Positions 1 to 8,513 of a DNA stretch of 64,000 nt are shown piece by piece. The position numbers were made by a program, and so were the translations under genes. The DNA is taken from contig NZ_QTTN01000018.1 in the NCBI RefSeq assembly GCF_003386535.1, positions 1 to 64,000 of the forward strand, written 5' to 3'. The notes below the pieces were generated by a model. That model ran no database searches. It had not been told where the DNA came from and was given only the letters and a program-made list of their open reading frames with translations. This DNA comes from Paenibacillus taihuensis (lineage in GTDB: Bacteria; Bacillota; Bacilli; Paenibacillales; Paenibacillaceae). The stretch's first letter is position 1. The number at the start of each line of letters is the position of its first letter.

Positions 1-177
1 GTTGCCGTTCATGTTTGTAGACATTTCCTGCGCTCAAGAGACGATGAACCCCCGTCTGATGTTGAAGCACTGATTCGAAGAAACGTTTTGCCGATTCGCC
101 CGATTCGACCAGGGCAGCAGAATACGCGCAAAACACGCTATAAATCATCTGTAAGCTTCGTCTACAGAGTAGCATAA
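1..177 (+). pseudogene. C-terminal part of a probable IS4-type transposase (cut by the window edge)
   Basis: Frame 1 is open from the first base to a TAA at 175-177, giving 58 residues. The tail is very basic (RRNVLPIRPIRPGQ, then RKTRYKSSVSFVYRVA). From memory this resembles the short basic C-terminus ending in YRVA of DDE transposases of the IS4 group; I could not run a search. The rest lies left of the window, so it cannot be said whether the full gene is intact. A hairpin follows at 201-221 and a long palindrome at 315-342, which would fit the right end of an insertion sequence. It could instead be the end of an unrelated basic protein. Confidence 0.45.
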
Positions 178-200
178 ATCGGTTCGAATGAACATTTTTT

Positions 201-221
201 AAGCGGATTGTCTATCCGCTT
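201..221 (+). terminator. hairpin after transposase tail
   Basis: AAGCGGAT and ATCCGCTT pair around a TGTCT loop. It lies 24 bases after the stop of the transposase-like frame and is preceded by a T run and followed by TGTTTGC. It could terminate in either direction. Confidence 0.5.
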
Positions 222-314
222 GTTTGCTGTACACTTTTTTCAGACTGCACCAAAAAAACAAACGGCACAGGGGTTTCCCTCATGCCATTTTGGATTCCAT
301 TTCTATTCTCGGTC

Positions 315-342
315 AATGTCATTGAGTTAACTTAATGACATT
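315..342. repeat. 28-bp palindrome AATGTCATT...AATGACATT
   Basis: AATGTCATT and AATGACATT flank a GAGTTAACTT core, so the whole 28 bp is self-complementary except for one base pair. It lies between the transposase tail and the germination operon. It may be an IS end feature or an operator for the downstream genes. Confidence 0.55.
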
Positions 343-490
343 GCCGCGCAGGGTCTCTTTTTTTGCTTTGTATGGTGTTGTCTCGCTTTGTCTAGCGTAG
401 TCCGGCGGCGGTAGTGCGGTGAATGGGTAATCTTCGCATTTCAGGGAAACCTATTGTCACTAACCCCGGATAGAAAGCTGAGGAAGGCTT

Positions 491-1942
491 ATGAACATCG
501 GTACGCGTCTACAGGAGAACGAGCAATTGTTCCGGCAACAATTCCAGAACTGCTCCGATATCCAATTCCGTGAGTTCACCATAAAAGGCGGCTCCAAGCT
601 GCTGCTCGTCTTCGTGGACGGCATGATGGATACCGAGGTCATGACGACGAACGTCCTGAAGCCGCTGCTCTACGATGGACTGCCCGAAGGGCTCGGTACG
701 ATCGACAGTATCGGTCAGATGTGCGAGCTGGGCTTATTCGCTGTCATGCAATATCAGAAGTTAACGGACAGCGGCGAGATCGTGGATGCCATTCTGAAAG
801 GAAACGCTGCGGTTCTAGCTGACGGCGAGTCTTGCGCCATGCTGCTGGGTTGCACCAAATTCGAGAAGAGAAGCGTCGAAGAATCGAACAATGAAGCAGC
901 GCTGCGCGGTTCGAGGGAGAGCTTCACGGAGCTGGTTCGCACGAATACGACAATGCTGCGCAGAATCATAACGACGCCTGATTTGAAGATGGAGTCCTTC
1001 CAAGTCGGCCGATTAACCAAAACCGAGGTTGTTATTTCCTATATCGAAGGGATTGCCGCTGCGCATGTGGTGACCGAAGTCCGGTCACGAATCGAGCGAA
1101 TTAAGCTGGATGGCGTGCTGGAGTCGAGCTATATTGAGGAATCGATCGAAGACACGCACTATTCGCCCTTTCCGCAAATGATCATTTCGGAGCGTCCGGA
1201 CGTCGTATCCTCAAGCCTTATGCAAGGAAAAGTAGCCATCTTGGTGAACGGGACGCCTGATGTCATCGTCGTCCCCATGACATTCTGGGACGGCCTGCAG
1301 GCTCCCGACGACTTCTACGAGCGCTTCCTGTTCGCTTCGTTGAATCGCTGGATCCGGTACGTATTCGCCATATTCTCGATCTTGTTTCCATCTATATATG
1401 TGGCGCTAACCAATTACCATCCGGAGATGGTTCCGCCCAAGCTGATGCTCAGCATTACGGGACTGCGGGAAGCTTCGCCCTTCCCGACGATTATTGAAAT
1501 CTTCCTGATGGAAATCATGTTCGAGGGGCTTCGGGAAGCCGGCATCCGGCTGCCGCAGCAGATCGGGCCGCTGGTCAGTATTGTCGGCGCTTTGGTCATC
1601 GGCGAGGCCGCCGTTCGCGCAGGCATTATCTCCGCGCCGATCGTTATCGTCGTCTCCACAGCCGGGATTTCCTCATTCGTCATCCCCAGGTACCGCTTCA
1701 GCTTCCCGCTTCGGCTGCTTCGGTTCCCGCTGCTCATTCTATCCGCGCTGTTCGGCTTATTCGGCGTTGCGCTCGGCATCATCGCGATGCTCATTCATCT
1801 GATTCAGCTGAAACCGTTCGGCACGCCTTATCTGACTCCGGTAACGCCGCTGGTCGCGAGCAAGCTCAAGGATATCGTGCTGCGCTGGCCAAGGAAGCTG
1901 GTTTCTTCGAACTCACCGGAAGGCGGTTCCGATCAAGCATGA
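491..1942 (+). CDS. spore germination protein, GerA/GerKA family (A subunit of germinant receptor)
   Basis: This is the large subunit of a nutrient germinant receptor in the spore inner membrane, where the A, B and C subunits together detect small molecules and start germination. The protein has 483 residues, the usual family length. The first about 285 residues are the soluble GerA domain, with the family-typical segment after IDSIGQMCELG. The C-terminal third has about five membrane helices, beginning near RWIRYVFAIFSILFPS and including the conserved REASPFPTIIEIFLMEIMFE region. Its last four bases overlap the start of the C-subunit gene (ATGA), so the two are translationally coupled. The ligand cannot be told from sequence, so no A/B/K symbol is assigned. 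Confidence 0.93.
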   Translation: MNIGTRLQENEQLFRQQFQNCSDIQFREFTIKGGSKLLLVFVDGMMDTEVMTTNVLKPLLYDGLPEGLGTIDSIGQMCELGLFAVMQYQKLTDSGEIVDAILKGNAAVLADGESCAMLLGCTKFEKRSVEESNNEAALRGSRESFTELVRTNTTMLRRIITTPDLKMESFQVGRLTKTEVVISYIEGIAAAHVVTEVRSRIERIKLDGVLESSYIEESIEDTHYSPFPQMIISERPDVVSSSLMQGKVAILVNGTPDVIVVPMTFWDGLQAPDDFYERFLFASLNRWIRYVFAIFSILFPSIYVALTNYHPEMVPPKLMLSITGLREASPFPTIIEIFLMEIMFEGLREAGIRLPQQIGPLVSIVGALVIGEAAVRAGIISAPIVIVVSTAGISSFVIPRYRFSFPLRLLRFPLLILSALFGLFGVALGIIAMLIHLIQLKPFGTPYLTPVTPLVASKLKDIVLRWPRKLVSSNSPEGGSDQA

Positions 1943-3087
1943 GTCGCATGATGAAATTAAGCGCGGTTATCGTTATCTTGCTCGTGATTACATCAGGCTG
2001 CTGGAATTTACGGGAGCCCGACGAGCTTTCTTTTATCACTGCTGCAGGGCTTGATTATAACGAACAGGGGCAGCTCGAGGTCACCTCTCAAATCGCGGTG
2101 CCTGCGGCCATCAGCGGTTCTCAGGAAGGCGGCGGTGGCAACAAAAAAAGCTTCGTCGTCGTGGGCGGCACAGGTAAGAACGTGATGGATGCCGGACAAA
2201 GCCTGCAAGCGCAGCTGCCGCGTACGCTGTTCTATGCGCATCGCCAGACGATTCTCATCGGCGAGCGGATCGCGAGGAACGGCCTCGGCAGCCTGACGGA
2301 TATGTTTATCCGTAACCCGAAGTCGGAGATGCGTTCCAGCATTCTTGTCGTGAAAGGCGGAATGGCGAAGGACGTTCTGAACATTGAGCCGATGTTCGAT
2401 CCTTATATCAGCACCATGCTCGTTCGCGAGCAGAGCGCGGTTGGCGCAAAGCCTTATTACTACAGACAGTTTCTTGCGGATGCGCTCTGCGAAACGATGC
2501 AGCCGCTGCTGCCCGCGGTGGAAGTCACGCCGAACAATCATTATCGCTATGTCGGCTCTGCCATTATGAACAAGGATGATAACCTTAAGCTGGTCGGTTT
2601 CTTGAATGCCAAGGAATCGTCCTATGCGAATTGGATTATTGGCCGACAATCCGCTCTGACCATCACTGCCCGTGTCGGGCCAGGTAAAGAAGAGGTCAGT
2701 CTTAGCGCGAAGGCGTTAAGCAAGAAGCTGCGCTTCGAGATGCTGGACCCGCCTCGGATTACGGTTACATTGCAGGGCACCGGTATTATGACCGAGAACA
2801 ACTCGTCGTTAAACCCATCAAAGAGCGGCGATTTAAAACAGATTGAGAAGGATCTCAGCCGGGAGACGCAGGAGGAAGTCCAGGCAATGGTCGACAAGGT
2901 GCAGAAGCAGTATCGGATGGATATTTTCGGATTCGGGGAGTTCGTTCATCGTGATCACCCGCGTCGATGGAAGTCATTCCACGGCAAATGGAGCCGTACG
3001 TTTCCCGCACTTCGCATTGTGGTCAAGGTCGAGCTGCAAGCAAAAGATCCAGGCCAAACGAATACAACCATTGACAGGATGCTCTAG
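1939..3087 (+). CDS. spore germination lipoprotein, Ger(x)C family
   Basis: This is the C subunit of the germinant receptor, a lipoprotein on the outer face of the spore inner membrane that is needed for receptor assembly. The 382-residue protein starts with a short hydrophobic signal and a lipobox ending ITSGC, with the lipidated Cys at residue 21, followed by WNLREPDELSFI, the start typical of Ger(x)C proteins. The C-terminal half, including the stretch near FGFGEFVHRDHPRRWKS, matches the conserved Ger(x)C domain that ends in a W-rich region. It overlaps the A-subunit gene by four bases. The next gene starts about 60 bases downstream on the same strand. Length and motifs are complete. Confidence 0.93.
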   Translation: MSRMMKLSAVIVILLVITSGCWNLREPDELSFITAAGLDYNEQGQLEVTSQIAVPAAISGSQEGGGGNKKSFVVVGGTGKNVMDAGQSLQAQLPRTLFYAHRQTILIGERIARNGLGSLTDMFIRNPKSEMRSSILVVKGGMAKDVLNIEPMFDPYISTMLVREQSAVGAKPYYYRQFLADALCETMQPLLPAVEVTPNNHYRYVGSAIMNKDDNLKLVGFLNAKESSYANWIIGRQSALTITARVGPGKEEVSLSAKALSKKLRFEMLDPPRITVTLQGTGIMTENNSSLNPSKSGDLKQIEKDLSRETQEEVQAMVDKVQKQYRMDIFGFGEFVHRDHPRRWKSFHGKWSRTFPALRIVVKVELQAKDPGQTNTTIDRML

Positions 3088-3148
3088 TTTGGGACGGGGG
3101 CAGTACGATGATTAGGTGATGCTTTGCAGAAAGGAGATGAATAGGTTC

Positions 3149-4234
3149 ATGAAACTGACTCGTATGCAGCTATTTTGGATTGTCGCTACGATTGAGGTTG
3201 TTATGGCGGTTTGGCTGCGCATTTCTCCCGCCATCACCGATGCGAAACAGGATGCATGGCTGTCTATACTCATCGGCGGACTGATGGGCTTAGCCATGAC
3301 GTTCTTTGTCGTACACCTGAGCATGCTGCATCCGAATGAGAGCTTGGCAGAATTCAGCCAGAAGCTGCTCGGCAAGTGGCTGGGCCGGCTGGTCATACTG
3401 CCTTATTTGACCGCATGGTTCATTCTTGCTGGCGATGTCATGAGGACCTTTGCCGACTTCATCCACCTCATTCTGCTGGATAGTACGCCTGTATGGGTCA
3501 TTATGCTGCTGATGCTGGCACTAATGCTCTATATGACGTTAAACGGAGGCCTTAGCGGTATCGGCAGGTTCTGTGAAATTGCAGGCCCGGTTACGCTTGC
3601 GGCGCTCGTCGTCAGCTTCCTGCTCAATCTCGGCAATATCGAATGGCATTATATGAAGCCTTTCTACGCCGATTCCGGATGGCAGGCAATATTGAAGGCT
3701 TCCTATCCCCCTGCCTCCTTCTTCGGCGAATCGTTCATGCTGCTCGTTATCGTCTCGTACTTGGATAAGCCGCGTAAAGCGATGCCGGCCTCCTTGTTAA
3801 GCGTGGCCATCACACTCTTATTCGTCATCGCCGCCGCCATTACGTGCCTGCTCGTGTTCGGCCCTAATGTCGCGGCAAAGATGCGGTTCCCGTATTTCAT
3901 GCTGGTGCGAACCATCGATATCTTCAACTTCATTCAGAACCTGGATATCTTCGTTATCTTCATCTGGGTGTTTGGCGTATTTGCCAAGCTGTCGTTCTAT
4001 CTCTTCCTCACCAGCTCCGAAATGGCACGAAGCGCACGCATTCACAACTGGCGAAAACTAATCTGGTTCACCGCGCCGATGATCCTCGTCATCGCGGCGG
4101 TCATCCCGAACGAAGACTCCATCGAGCCGCTGCAAAAGCTATGGCGGCTCATCGTCATCCCGATCTGCGCGATCGGCATTCCGCTTATCCTGTGGATTGT
4201 TACGCTGGTGAGGAAGACGCCTACGCATGCTTGA
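3149..4234 (+). CDS. spore germination permease, GerB family (endospore germination permease)
   Basis: This is the B subunit of the germinant receptor, related to APC-type amino acid permeases and thought to bind or pass the germinant. About ten hydrophobic helices cover the whole 361-residue protein. The open frame begins at a GTG at 3116, but AAGGAG at 3131-3136 lies 12 bases before the ATG at 3149 and the first helix begins right after it (MKLTRMQLFWIVATIEVV), so 3149 is the preferred start. It completes an A-C-B gene set in one operon. Both the A-C-B order and the A-B-C order occur among spore formers. No clear terminator follows; the hairpin array begins about 50 bases downstream. Confidence 0.92.
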   Translation: MKLTRMQLFWIVATIEVVMAVWLRISPAITDAKQDAWLSILIGGLMGLAMTFFVVHLSMLHPNESLAEFSQKLLGKWLGRLVILPYLTAWFILAGDVMRTFADFIHLILLDSTPVWVIMLLMLALMLYMTLNGGLSGIGRFCEIAGPVTLAALVVSFLLNLGNIEWHYMKPFYADSGWQAILKASYPPASFFGESFMLLVIVSYLDKPRKAMPASLLSVAITLLFVIAAAITCLLVFGPNVAAKMRFPYFMLVRTIDIFNFIQNLDIFVIFIWVFGVFAKLSFYLFLTSSEMARSARIHNWRKLIWFTAPMILVIAAVIPNEDSIEPLQKLWRLIVIPICAIGIPLILWIVTLVRKTPTHA

Positions 4235-4284
4235 GGTGGCGCGGGTGAGAGGCCCGGGGCTCAGCGATTCCCTGCCATTCCGCG

Positions 4285-4652
4285 CGTGAGAGTCGGATTT
4301 TTTTACTCTCACGTCGTTTTCGCTGCCTTATCGAGCGCGAGAGTCGGATTTTTCTACTCTCAGCACACGAAACCTCCTAATCCCCGCTCCCCCGCGCTGC
4401 GAGAGCCGGATTTTCCGACTCTCAGCACGAGAAACCTCCAGCCCCTGCCTACGACGAGAGTTGAGAGAGCCAAATCCGCACTCTCAGCTCCGTCATCGCC
4501 CCTTTTCCCACGTGAGAGAGCCTAATTGGATCTCTCAGCATACCAGACCACTCTTTTCCCGCCATCCGCAGCTCTGAGAATGCCAAATCCGCACTCCCAA
4601 CTCCATATTCGTCGCCTTTCCCATGCGAGAGACCTCATACGGATCTCTCAAC
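4285..4652. repeat. hairpin array A (GAGAG family, seven 25-nt hairpins)
   Basis: Seven 25-base imperfect palindromes of the form TGAGAG...CTCTCA begin (first G of GAGAG) at 4288, 4339, 4401, 4463, 4514, 4576 and 4627. The start-to-start distances are 51, 62, 62, 51, 62 and 51. The first three carry the core GTCGGATTTT or GCCGGATTTTCCG; the others carry diverged cores such as GCCAAATCCGC or GCCTAATTGGA. The spacers share a loose GAAACCTCC motif. The array sits between the convergent 3' ends of the germination permease gene and htpG. Small open frames through it are an effect of repeat composition. Confidence 0.9.
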
Positions 4653-4670
4653 TCAGCTCAGCTGCAGCAC

Positions 4671-4713
4671 AAAAAAACCGCCCGCCGCTTGATCAACTCA
4701 AGCAGCGGGCGGC
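4671..4713 (-). terminator. rho-independent terminator of htpG
   Basis: Read on the minus strand, GCCGCCCGCTGCTTGAGTT pairs with the following arm to form a strong GC-rich stem, followed by a run of seven T. It lies just after the htpG stop codon. Confidence 0.9.
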
Positions 4714-4725
4714 AACTCCTGCACC

Positions 4726-6624
4726 TTATACCATTACTTTGCAAATGTCGTTCGTGAACGCCACTGGATCTTGAATCGGCAGCCCTTCAATCAACAGCGC
4801 TTGGTTATACAGCAGCTGTGTATACAGGTTCAGCTTCTCCGCATCCTTCTCCGCCGCTTCCTTCAGCGACTGGAACACCGGATGGTTCACGTTGATCTCC
4901 AGCACTTTGTCCGCTTTAACGTCCTGGTTGTTCGGCATGGCCGCCAAGATTTTCTCCATCTCGATCGACAGCTCGCCTTCGCTAGTGAGGCAGACCGGAT
5001 GGCTCTTCAGCCGCTTCGATGCTTTGACCTTGGTCACTTTGCCGCTAAGAAGCGTCTGCATCTGCTCGAACAATACTTTGCTGCCGCTCTCTTCTGCATC
5101 CTTCGACGCATCATCCGCATCCGATTCGATGCCGAGGTCGCCGCTCGATACGTTCTTGAACTGCTTCTCCTTGTAGCTCATGATCGTCTTGATCGCGAAC
5201 TCGTCGATATCGTCGGTGAAGTACAGAATCTCGTAGCCTTTATCCAGCACAAGCTCCGTCTGCGGCAGCTTCTCGATGCGCTCGATCGACGTGCCTGTCG
5301 CATAGTAGATGAACTTCTGATCTTCCGGCATACGCGAAACGTACTCGTCCAGCGTCACCTGCTTGTTCTCCTTCGAGGAGTGGAACAGAAGCAGATCCTG
5401 CAGCGTGTCTTTGTTCATGCCATAGTCGCTGTATACGCCGAACTTCAGCTGTCTGCCGAACGCTTTGTAGAATGTCTCGTACTTGTCGCGCTCGTCCTTC
5501 AGCAAGCTTTGCAGCTGGCTCTTGATCTTGTTCTTGATGTTCTTCGCAATTAGCGTCAGCTGGCGGTCATGCTGCAGCATTTCGCGGGAAATATTCAGAG
5601 ACAGATCCTCCGAATCCACCATGCCCTTCACGAAGCTGAAGTAATCCGGCAGCAGGTCCGCGCACTTGTTCATGATCAGGACGCCGTTCGAGTACAGCTC
5701 CAGCCCCTTCTCGTATTCCTTCGTGTAATAGTCGAAAGGCGTGCTCTCCGGAATGTACAGAATCGCCTGATACACAACCGCGCCGTCCGCGCTAATATGG
5801 AGATGCTTCAGCGGCTTGTCGAAGCCGTAGCGCTTCTCGTGGTAGAACTGCTCGTAGTCATCGGCTTTCAGCTCGCTTTTATTTTTGCGCCAGATCGGCA
5901 CCATGCTGTTAACGGTTTGCTCTTCTACATAGGACTCCAGCTCCGGCGCTTCGCCTTCTGCCGGCTCGCTGCCCGCCACCGGACGCTGGCCTGCCACGTC
6001 CATCTTGATCGGATAACGGATGAAGTCGGAGTATTTCTTGATAATCGAGCGGAGACGGTATTCCTCGAGGAACTCGTCGTAATTGTCCTCTTCCGTGTTC
6101 GCTTTAATATGAAGCACGATCTCGGTACCAACTGCAGCTTTCTCGCTCGGTACGATCGTATAGCCGTCCGCGCCTTCGGATTCCCACTTGAACGCTTCGC
6201 TCGCGCCAAGAGCCCGGCTTGTTACCGTCACTTTGTCCGCAACCATGAACGCCGCATAGAAGCCAACGCCGAATTGGCCGATAATGTTGTGGCCGTCCTT
6301 GCTCTCGTTCTCCTTCTTGAACGCGAGCGAGCCGCTCTTCGCGATAACGCCGAGGTTGTTCTCGAGCTCCTCTTGCGTCATGCCGATACCTGTATCGGAA
6401 ATCGTGAGCACGCGGTTCGCTTTGTCCGCTGTCACTTTAATATAGTAGTCCGCTTGGTTGAAGACGAGCGAGTCGTCGGTCAACGCTTTGTAGTAAATTT
6501 TATCGATGGCATCGCTGGCATTGGAGATAAGCTCCCGCAGGAAGATTTCACGCTGCGTGTAGATGGAGTTGATCATCATTTCGAGCAGACGCTTGGATTC
6601 TGCTTTGAATTCTTGCTTAATCAT
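4726..6624 (-). CDS. htpG: molecular chaperone HtpG (bacterial Hsp90)
   Basis: This is a cytosolic ATP-dependent chaperone that remodels and protects client proteins under stress. The 632-residue length is normal. The N-terminal GHKL ATPase domain shows all the usual boxes: [12 protein letters not shown] (Asn contacting Mg-ATP), DTGIGMT and [11 protein letters not shown]. The middle domain and the C-terminal dimerization domain follow, and the protein ends without the MEEVD tail of eukaryotic forms. A perfect CIRCE operator and a SigA-like promoter lie upstream, so HrcA control is expected. That differs from Bacillus subtilis, where htpG is not in the CIRCE regulon. It is monocistronic with its own terminator and converges on the germination operon. 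Confidence 0.97.
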   Translation of the reverse strand: MIKQEFKAESKRLLEMMINSIYTQREIFLRELISNASDAIDKIYYKALTDDSLVFNQADYYIKVTADKANRVLTISDTGIGMTQEELENNLGVIAKSGSLAFKKENESKDGHNIIGQFGVGFYAAFMVADKVTVTSRALGASEAFKWESEGADGYTIVPSEKAAVGTEIVLHIKANTEEDNYDEFLEEYRLRSIIKKYSDFIRYPIKMDVAGQRPVAGSEPAEGEAPELESYVEEQTVNSMVPIWRKNKSELKADDYEQFYHEKRYGFDKPLKHLHISADGAVVYQAILYIPESTPFDYYTKEYEKGLELYSNGVLIMNKCADLLPDYFSFVKGMVDSEDLSLNISREMLQHDRQLTLIAKNIKNKIKSQLQSLLKDERDKYETFYKAFGRQLKFGVYSDYGMNKDTLQDLLLFHSSKENKQVTLDEYVSRMPEDQKFIYYATGTSIERIEKLPQTELVLDKGYEILYFTDDIDEFAIKTIMSYKEKQFKNVSSGDLGIESDADDASKDAEESGSKVLFEQMQTLLSGKVTKVKASKRLKSHPVCLTSEGELSIEMEKILAAMPNNQDVKADKVLEINVNHPVFQSLKEAAEKDAEKLNLYTQLLYNQALLIEGLPIQDPVAFTNDICKVMV

Positions 6625-6662
6625 TGGCTAAAGGTCCCTCCCAATTCGTAGCATCCTATTCA

Positions 6663-6689
6663 TTAGCACTCTAATGTTCCGAGTGCTAA
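6663..6689 (-). promoter_or_regulatory. CIRCE operator (HrcA binding site) upstream of htpG
   Basis: TTAGCACTC and GAGTGCTAA form a perfect 9-bp inverted repeat around a 9-bp spacer, identical to the CIRCE consensus. It lies 11-37 bp downstream of the htpG -10 box, at or just after the transcription start, as in groESL and hrcA-dnaK operons. This is direct sequence evidence for HrcA control. Confidence 0.95.
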
Positions 6690-6699
6690 ATCTACCTAA

Positions 6700-6729
6700 T
6701 TTATAGCATAAATAGGAGGGTAGACACAA
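6700..6729 (-). promoter_or_regulatory. SigA-type promoter of htpG
   Basis: On the minus strand, TTGTGT (6729-6724) and TATAAA (6705-6700) are separated by 18 bp. The CIRCE element follows directly, which supports the placement. Confidence 0.65.
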
Positions 6730-6802
6730 GCCCGTTCTGCGACTCCTTTGCTTCCGGTATGAAATTTCGTTATGTTCACATGAGAAGCCTTTTTATACTT
6801 TT

Positions 6803-6844
6803 TTTAGAATTGGTTTAGAAGCCGTTTAGACCTGCCGTTTACAA
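6803..6844 (+). promoter_or_regulatory. direct-repeat box, predicted response-regulator binding site
   Basis: TTTAGAA at 6803, TTTAGAA at 6814, TTTAGAC at 6825 and TTTACAA at 6838 are direct repeats with an 11, 11 and 13-bp pitch. They lie 26 bp before the kinase start codon. Tandem half-sites spaced one helical turn apart are typical for OmpR/PhoB-family regulators (for example the PhoP box of Bacillus). The obvious candidate is the regulator encoded at 8510-9202, implying autoregulation. Confidence 0.6.
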
Positions 6845-6869
6845 TTAGGGAAGAAAGGGGCGTGAGCTT

Positions 6870-8513
6870 ATGTCCATTCGAAAAAAACTCGTCCTCTCCT
6901 ATATCGCCATGATCGCCATCCCTGCGTTGCTGCTCATCCTGACCGTGCTGCTCGCAGCAAGCGTGTTCATGCGCGATTCCGGCACTGATCAGGCTGACGG
7001 AGGCAAGACCGGCGTGCCGTTCGCGGCGATTCGGGGGCTGTTCGACGGCCGGAGCGAAGCGACGTCAGGGCTGCGGTTCATTGCGCAGCATGATCCGAAG
7101 CTGCTCGCGGACGCTGTCTTCCTGAAAGAAACGGAGACGGAGCTGGCGGATGTCGAAGCTGGACTTCTCGTCCTGAGCGGCAGCAATAATACAGTTGCCT
7201 ATGCTTCTGCTGGATTGAATGCGGATGAAGTAAAGAAACAGCTCGCTGATGAAGTAAAAAGCGGACACGGTCGCGGCGCCGGATGGGGTCCTCCTTGGCA
7301 GCGTGAGCGCGGCAGCGGTGGCGGCAGCGGCGGCAATAACGGCCAACTGAGCCTGAATCAGATTGCCTTCACGCAGCCGGACGGGCAGCCGGGAACGGTC
7401 GTCATTGTATTGGACATGGAGCCGGTCGCCCGCTTCTTCCGACGTTTCTTCCCGACTGTGCTGCTGACGCTGATCGGCACGCTGATTCTGACGAACGGCC
7501 TGCTCACCTACTTCGTGTCGCGCAGCATCATTAAGCCGCTCTATGCATTGAAAGATGCGGCAAGCCATATTCGCGAGGGCAATCTGGAGCACAGGCTGCA
7601 GGAACAGTCGCTGAATCGGCAGGATGAAATCGGCCAGCTGAGCCGATCGTTCGAGGAGATGCGCGGAAGGCTGCAAGCTTCCATCGGCGCACAGCTGCAG
7701 CTCGAGCAAAGCCGCAAAGAGCTGCTCGCGAACATTTCGCATGACTTGAAGACGCCGATTACCGGCATACAAGGATGCGTTGAATGTTTGCGGGATGGCA
7801 TCGCGGATACGGTGGAGAAGCGCAGCAAATATATCGACATGATCGCGAGCAAGACGAGCGACATGAACCGGATGATCGAGGAACTGCTCCTCTACTCGAC
7901 CCTCGATATCGGCAAGCTGCCGTTCAATTGGGAGCGGCTTGATGCCGCGGAATATATGCGGATGACCGTCGATGAGCTGTGCCAAGACCCGCGAATGGCA
8001 GGCGTCTCGCTGACCTATGCGAGCAGCCTTGAGCCTGGCGGCGCAGATACGCATAAGCCGGTCTGGATACGGGCAGACCGCGAGAAGCTGAACCGAGCGC
8101 TGCTCAATATCGTCGGCAACAGTCTCAAGCACATGGAGCACGAGCCAAGAGAGCTTCGCTTCGAACTGCATGTGCTCGACAACGACAGCGGCAGTTCAGC
8201 CGCGACGGCGGTGCCTTCAGTCGTCGCGATCCGCGTGACCGACAACGGCACAGGCATTCCGGCCGAAGCGCTGCCGCATGTGTTCGACCAGTTCTACCGC
8301 GCGGAGCAGTCGCGCCGCACCGACGCCGGCAGCAGCGGACTCGGGCTCGCCATCGTGAAGCAAATTATTGACGAACATGGCGGTACGGTAGAGGCGCGCA
8401 GCATGATCAATAAAGGCACGACGATTGAGATGAGGCTGCCAGTCACTCGCATAGATACCGTCGATGATGATGATAGTGATGATGGTGACCGACTGAAAGG
8501 AGACCAGCTGTGA
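6870..8513 (+). CDS. membrane sensor histidine kinase (HAMP, HisKA, HATPase_c)
   Basis: The protein senses an unknown external signal and phosphorylates the regulator encoded next to it. In the 547 residues, a first membrane helix (about 8-32) and a second (about 191-217) bracket a 160-residue outer domain, followed by HAMP. The HisKA box ISHDLKTPITG has the phospho-accepting His at 291, and the ATPase domain shows NIVGNSLKH, DNGTGIP and GSSGLGLAIV. Part of the outer domain, residues about 129-157, is rich in Gly, Arg and Trp and looks disordered. A ribosome site AAGAAAGGGG precedes the ATG. The stop overlaps the regulator start by four bases (GTGA). The organization resembles PhoR/BaeS-type envelope stress kinases. 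Confidence 0.92.
   Translation: MSIRKKLVLSYIAMIAIPALLLILTVLLAASVFMRDSGTDQADGGKTGVPFAAIRGLFDGRSEATSGLRFIAQHDPKLLADAVFLKETETELADVEAGLLVLSGSNNTVAYASAGLNADEVKKQLADEVKSGHGRGAGWGPPWQRERGSGGGSGGNNGQLSLNQIAFTQPDGQPGTVVIVLDMEPVARFFRRFFPTVLLTLIGTLILTNGLLTYFVSRSIIKPLYALKDAASHIREGNLEHRLQEQSLNRQDEIGQLSRSFEEMRGRLQASIGAQLQLEQSRKELLANISHDLKTPITGIQGCVECLRDGIADTVEKRSKYIDMIASKTSDMNRMIEELLLYSTLDIGKLPFNWERLDAAEYMRMTVDELCQDPRMAGVSLTYASSLEPGGADTHKPVWIRADREKLNRALLNIVGNSLKHMEHEPRELRFELHVLDNDSGSSAATAVPSVVAIRVTDNGTGIPAEALPHVFDQFYRAEQSRRTDAGSSGLGLAIVKQIIDEHGGTVEARSMINKGTTIEMRLPVTRIDTVDDDDSDDGDRLKGDQL

Larger units (their letters stand above)
178..490. other. intergenic region: probable IS right end and leader of the germination operon
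   Basis: It holds a terminator-like hairpin (201-221), a 28-bp near-perfect palindrome (315-342) and the ribosome binding site of the first germination gene (GAGGAAGG ending about 3-4 bases before the ATG at 491). I looked for a SigG-type forespore promoter; a TGAATG lies at 420-425 but no convincing -10 partner is spaced correctly from it. Confidence 0.5.

Noticed and set aside
420-460. SigG-type promoter before the germination operon
   Set aside because: A TGAATG -35-like hexamer is present at 420, but no CATAMTA-like -10 occurs at 17-18 bp.
4286-4774. Small open frames running through hairpin array A
   Set aside because: Their composition follows the repeats, no ribosome sites precede them, and similar frames appear wherever the GAGAG repeats occur.
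5569-6651. 360-codon open frame opposite htpG
   Set aside because: It is antisense to a fully conserved htpG, is rich in Arg, Val, Leu and His as expected from the reverse of GC-rich codons, and has no ribosome site.
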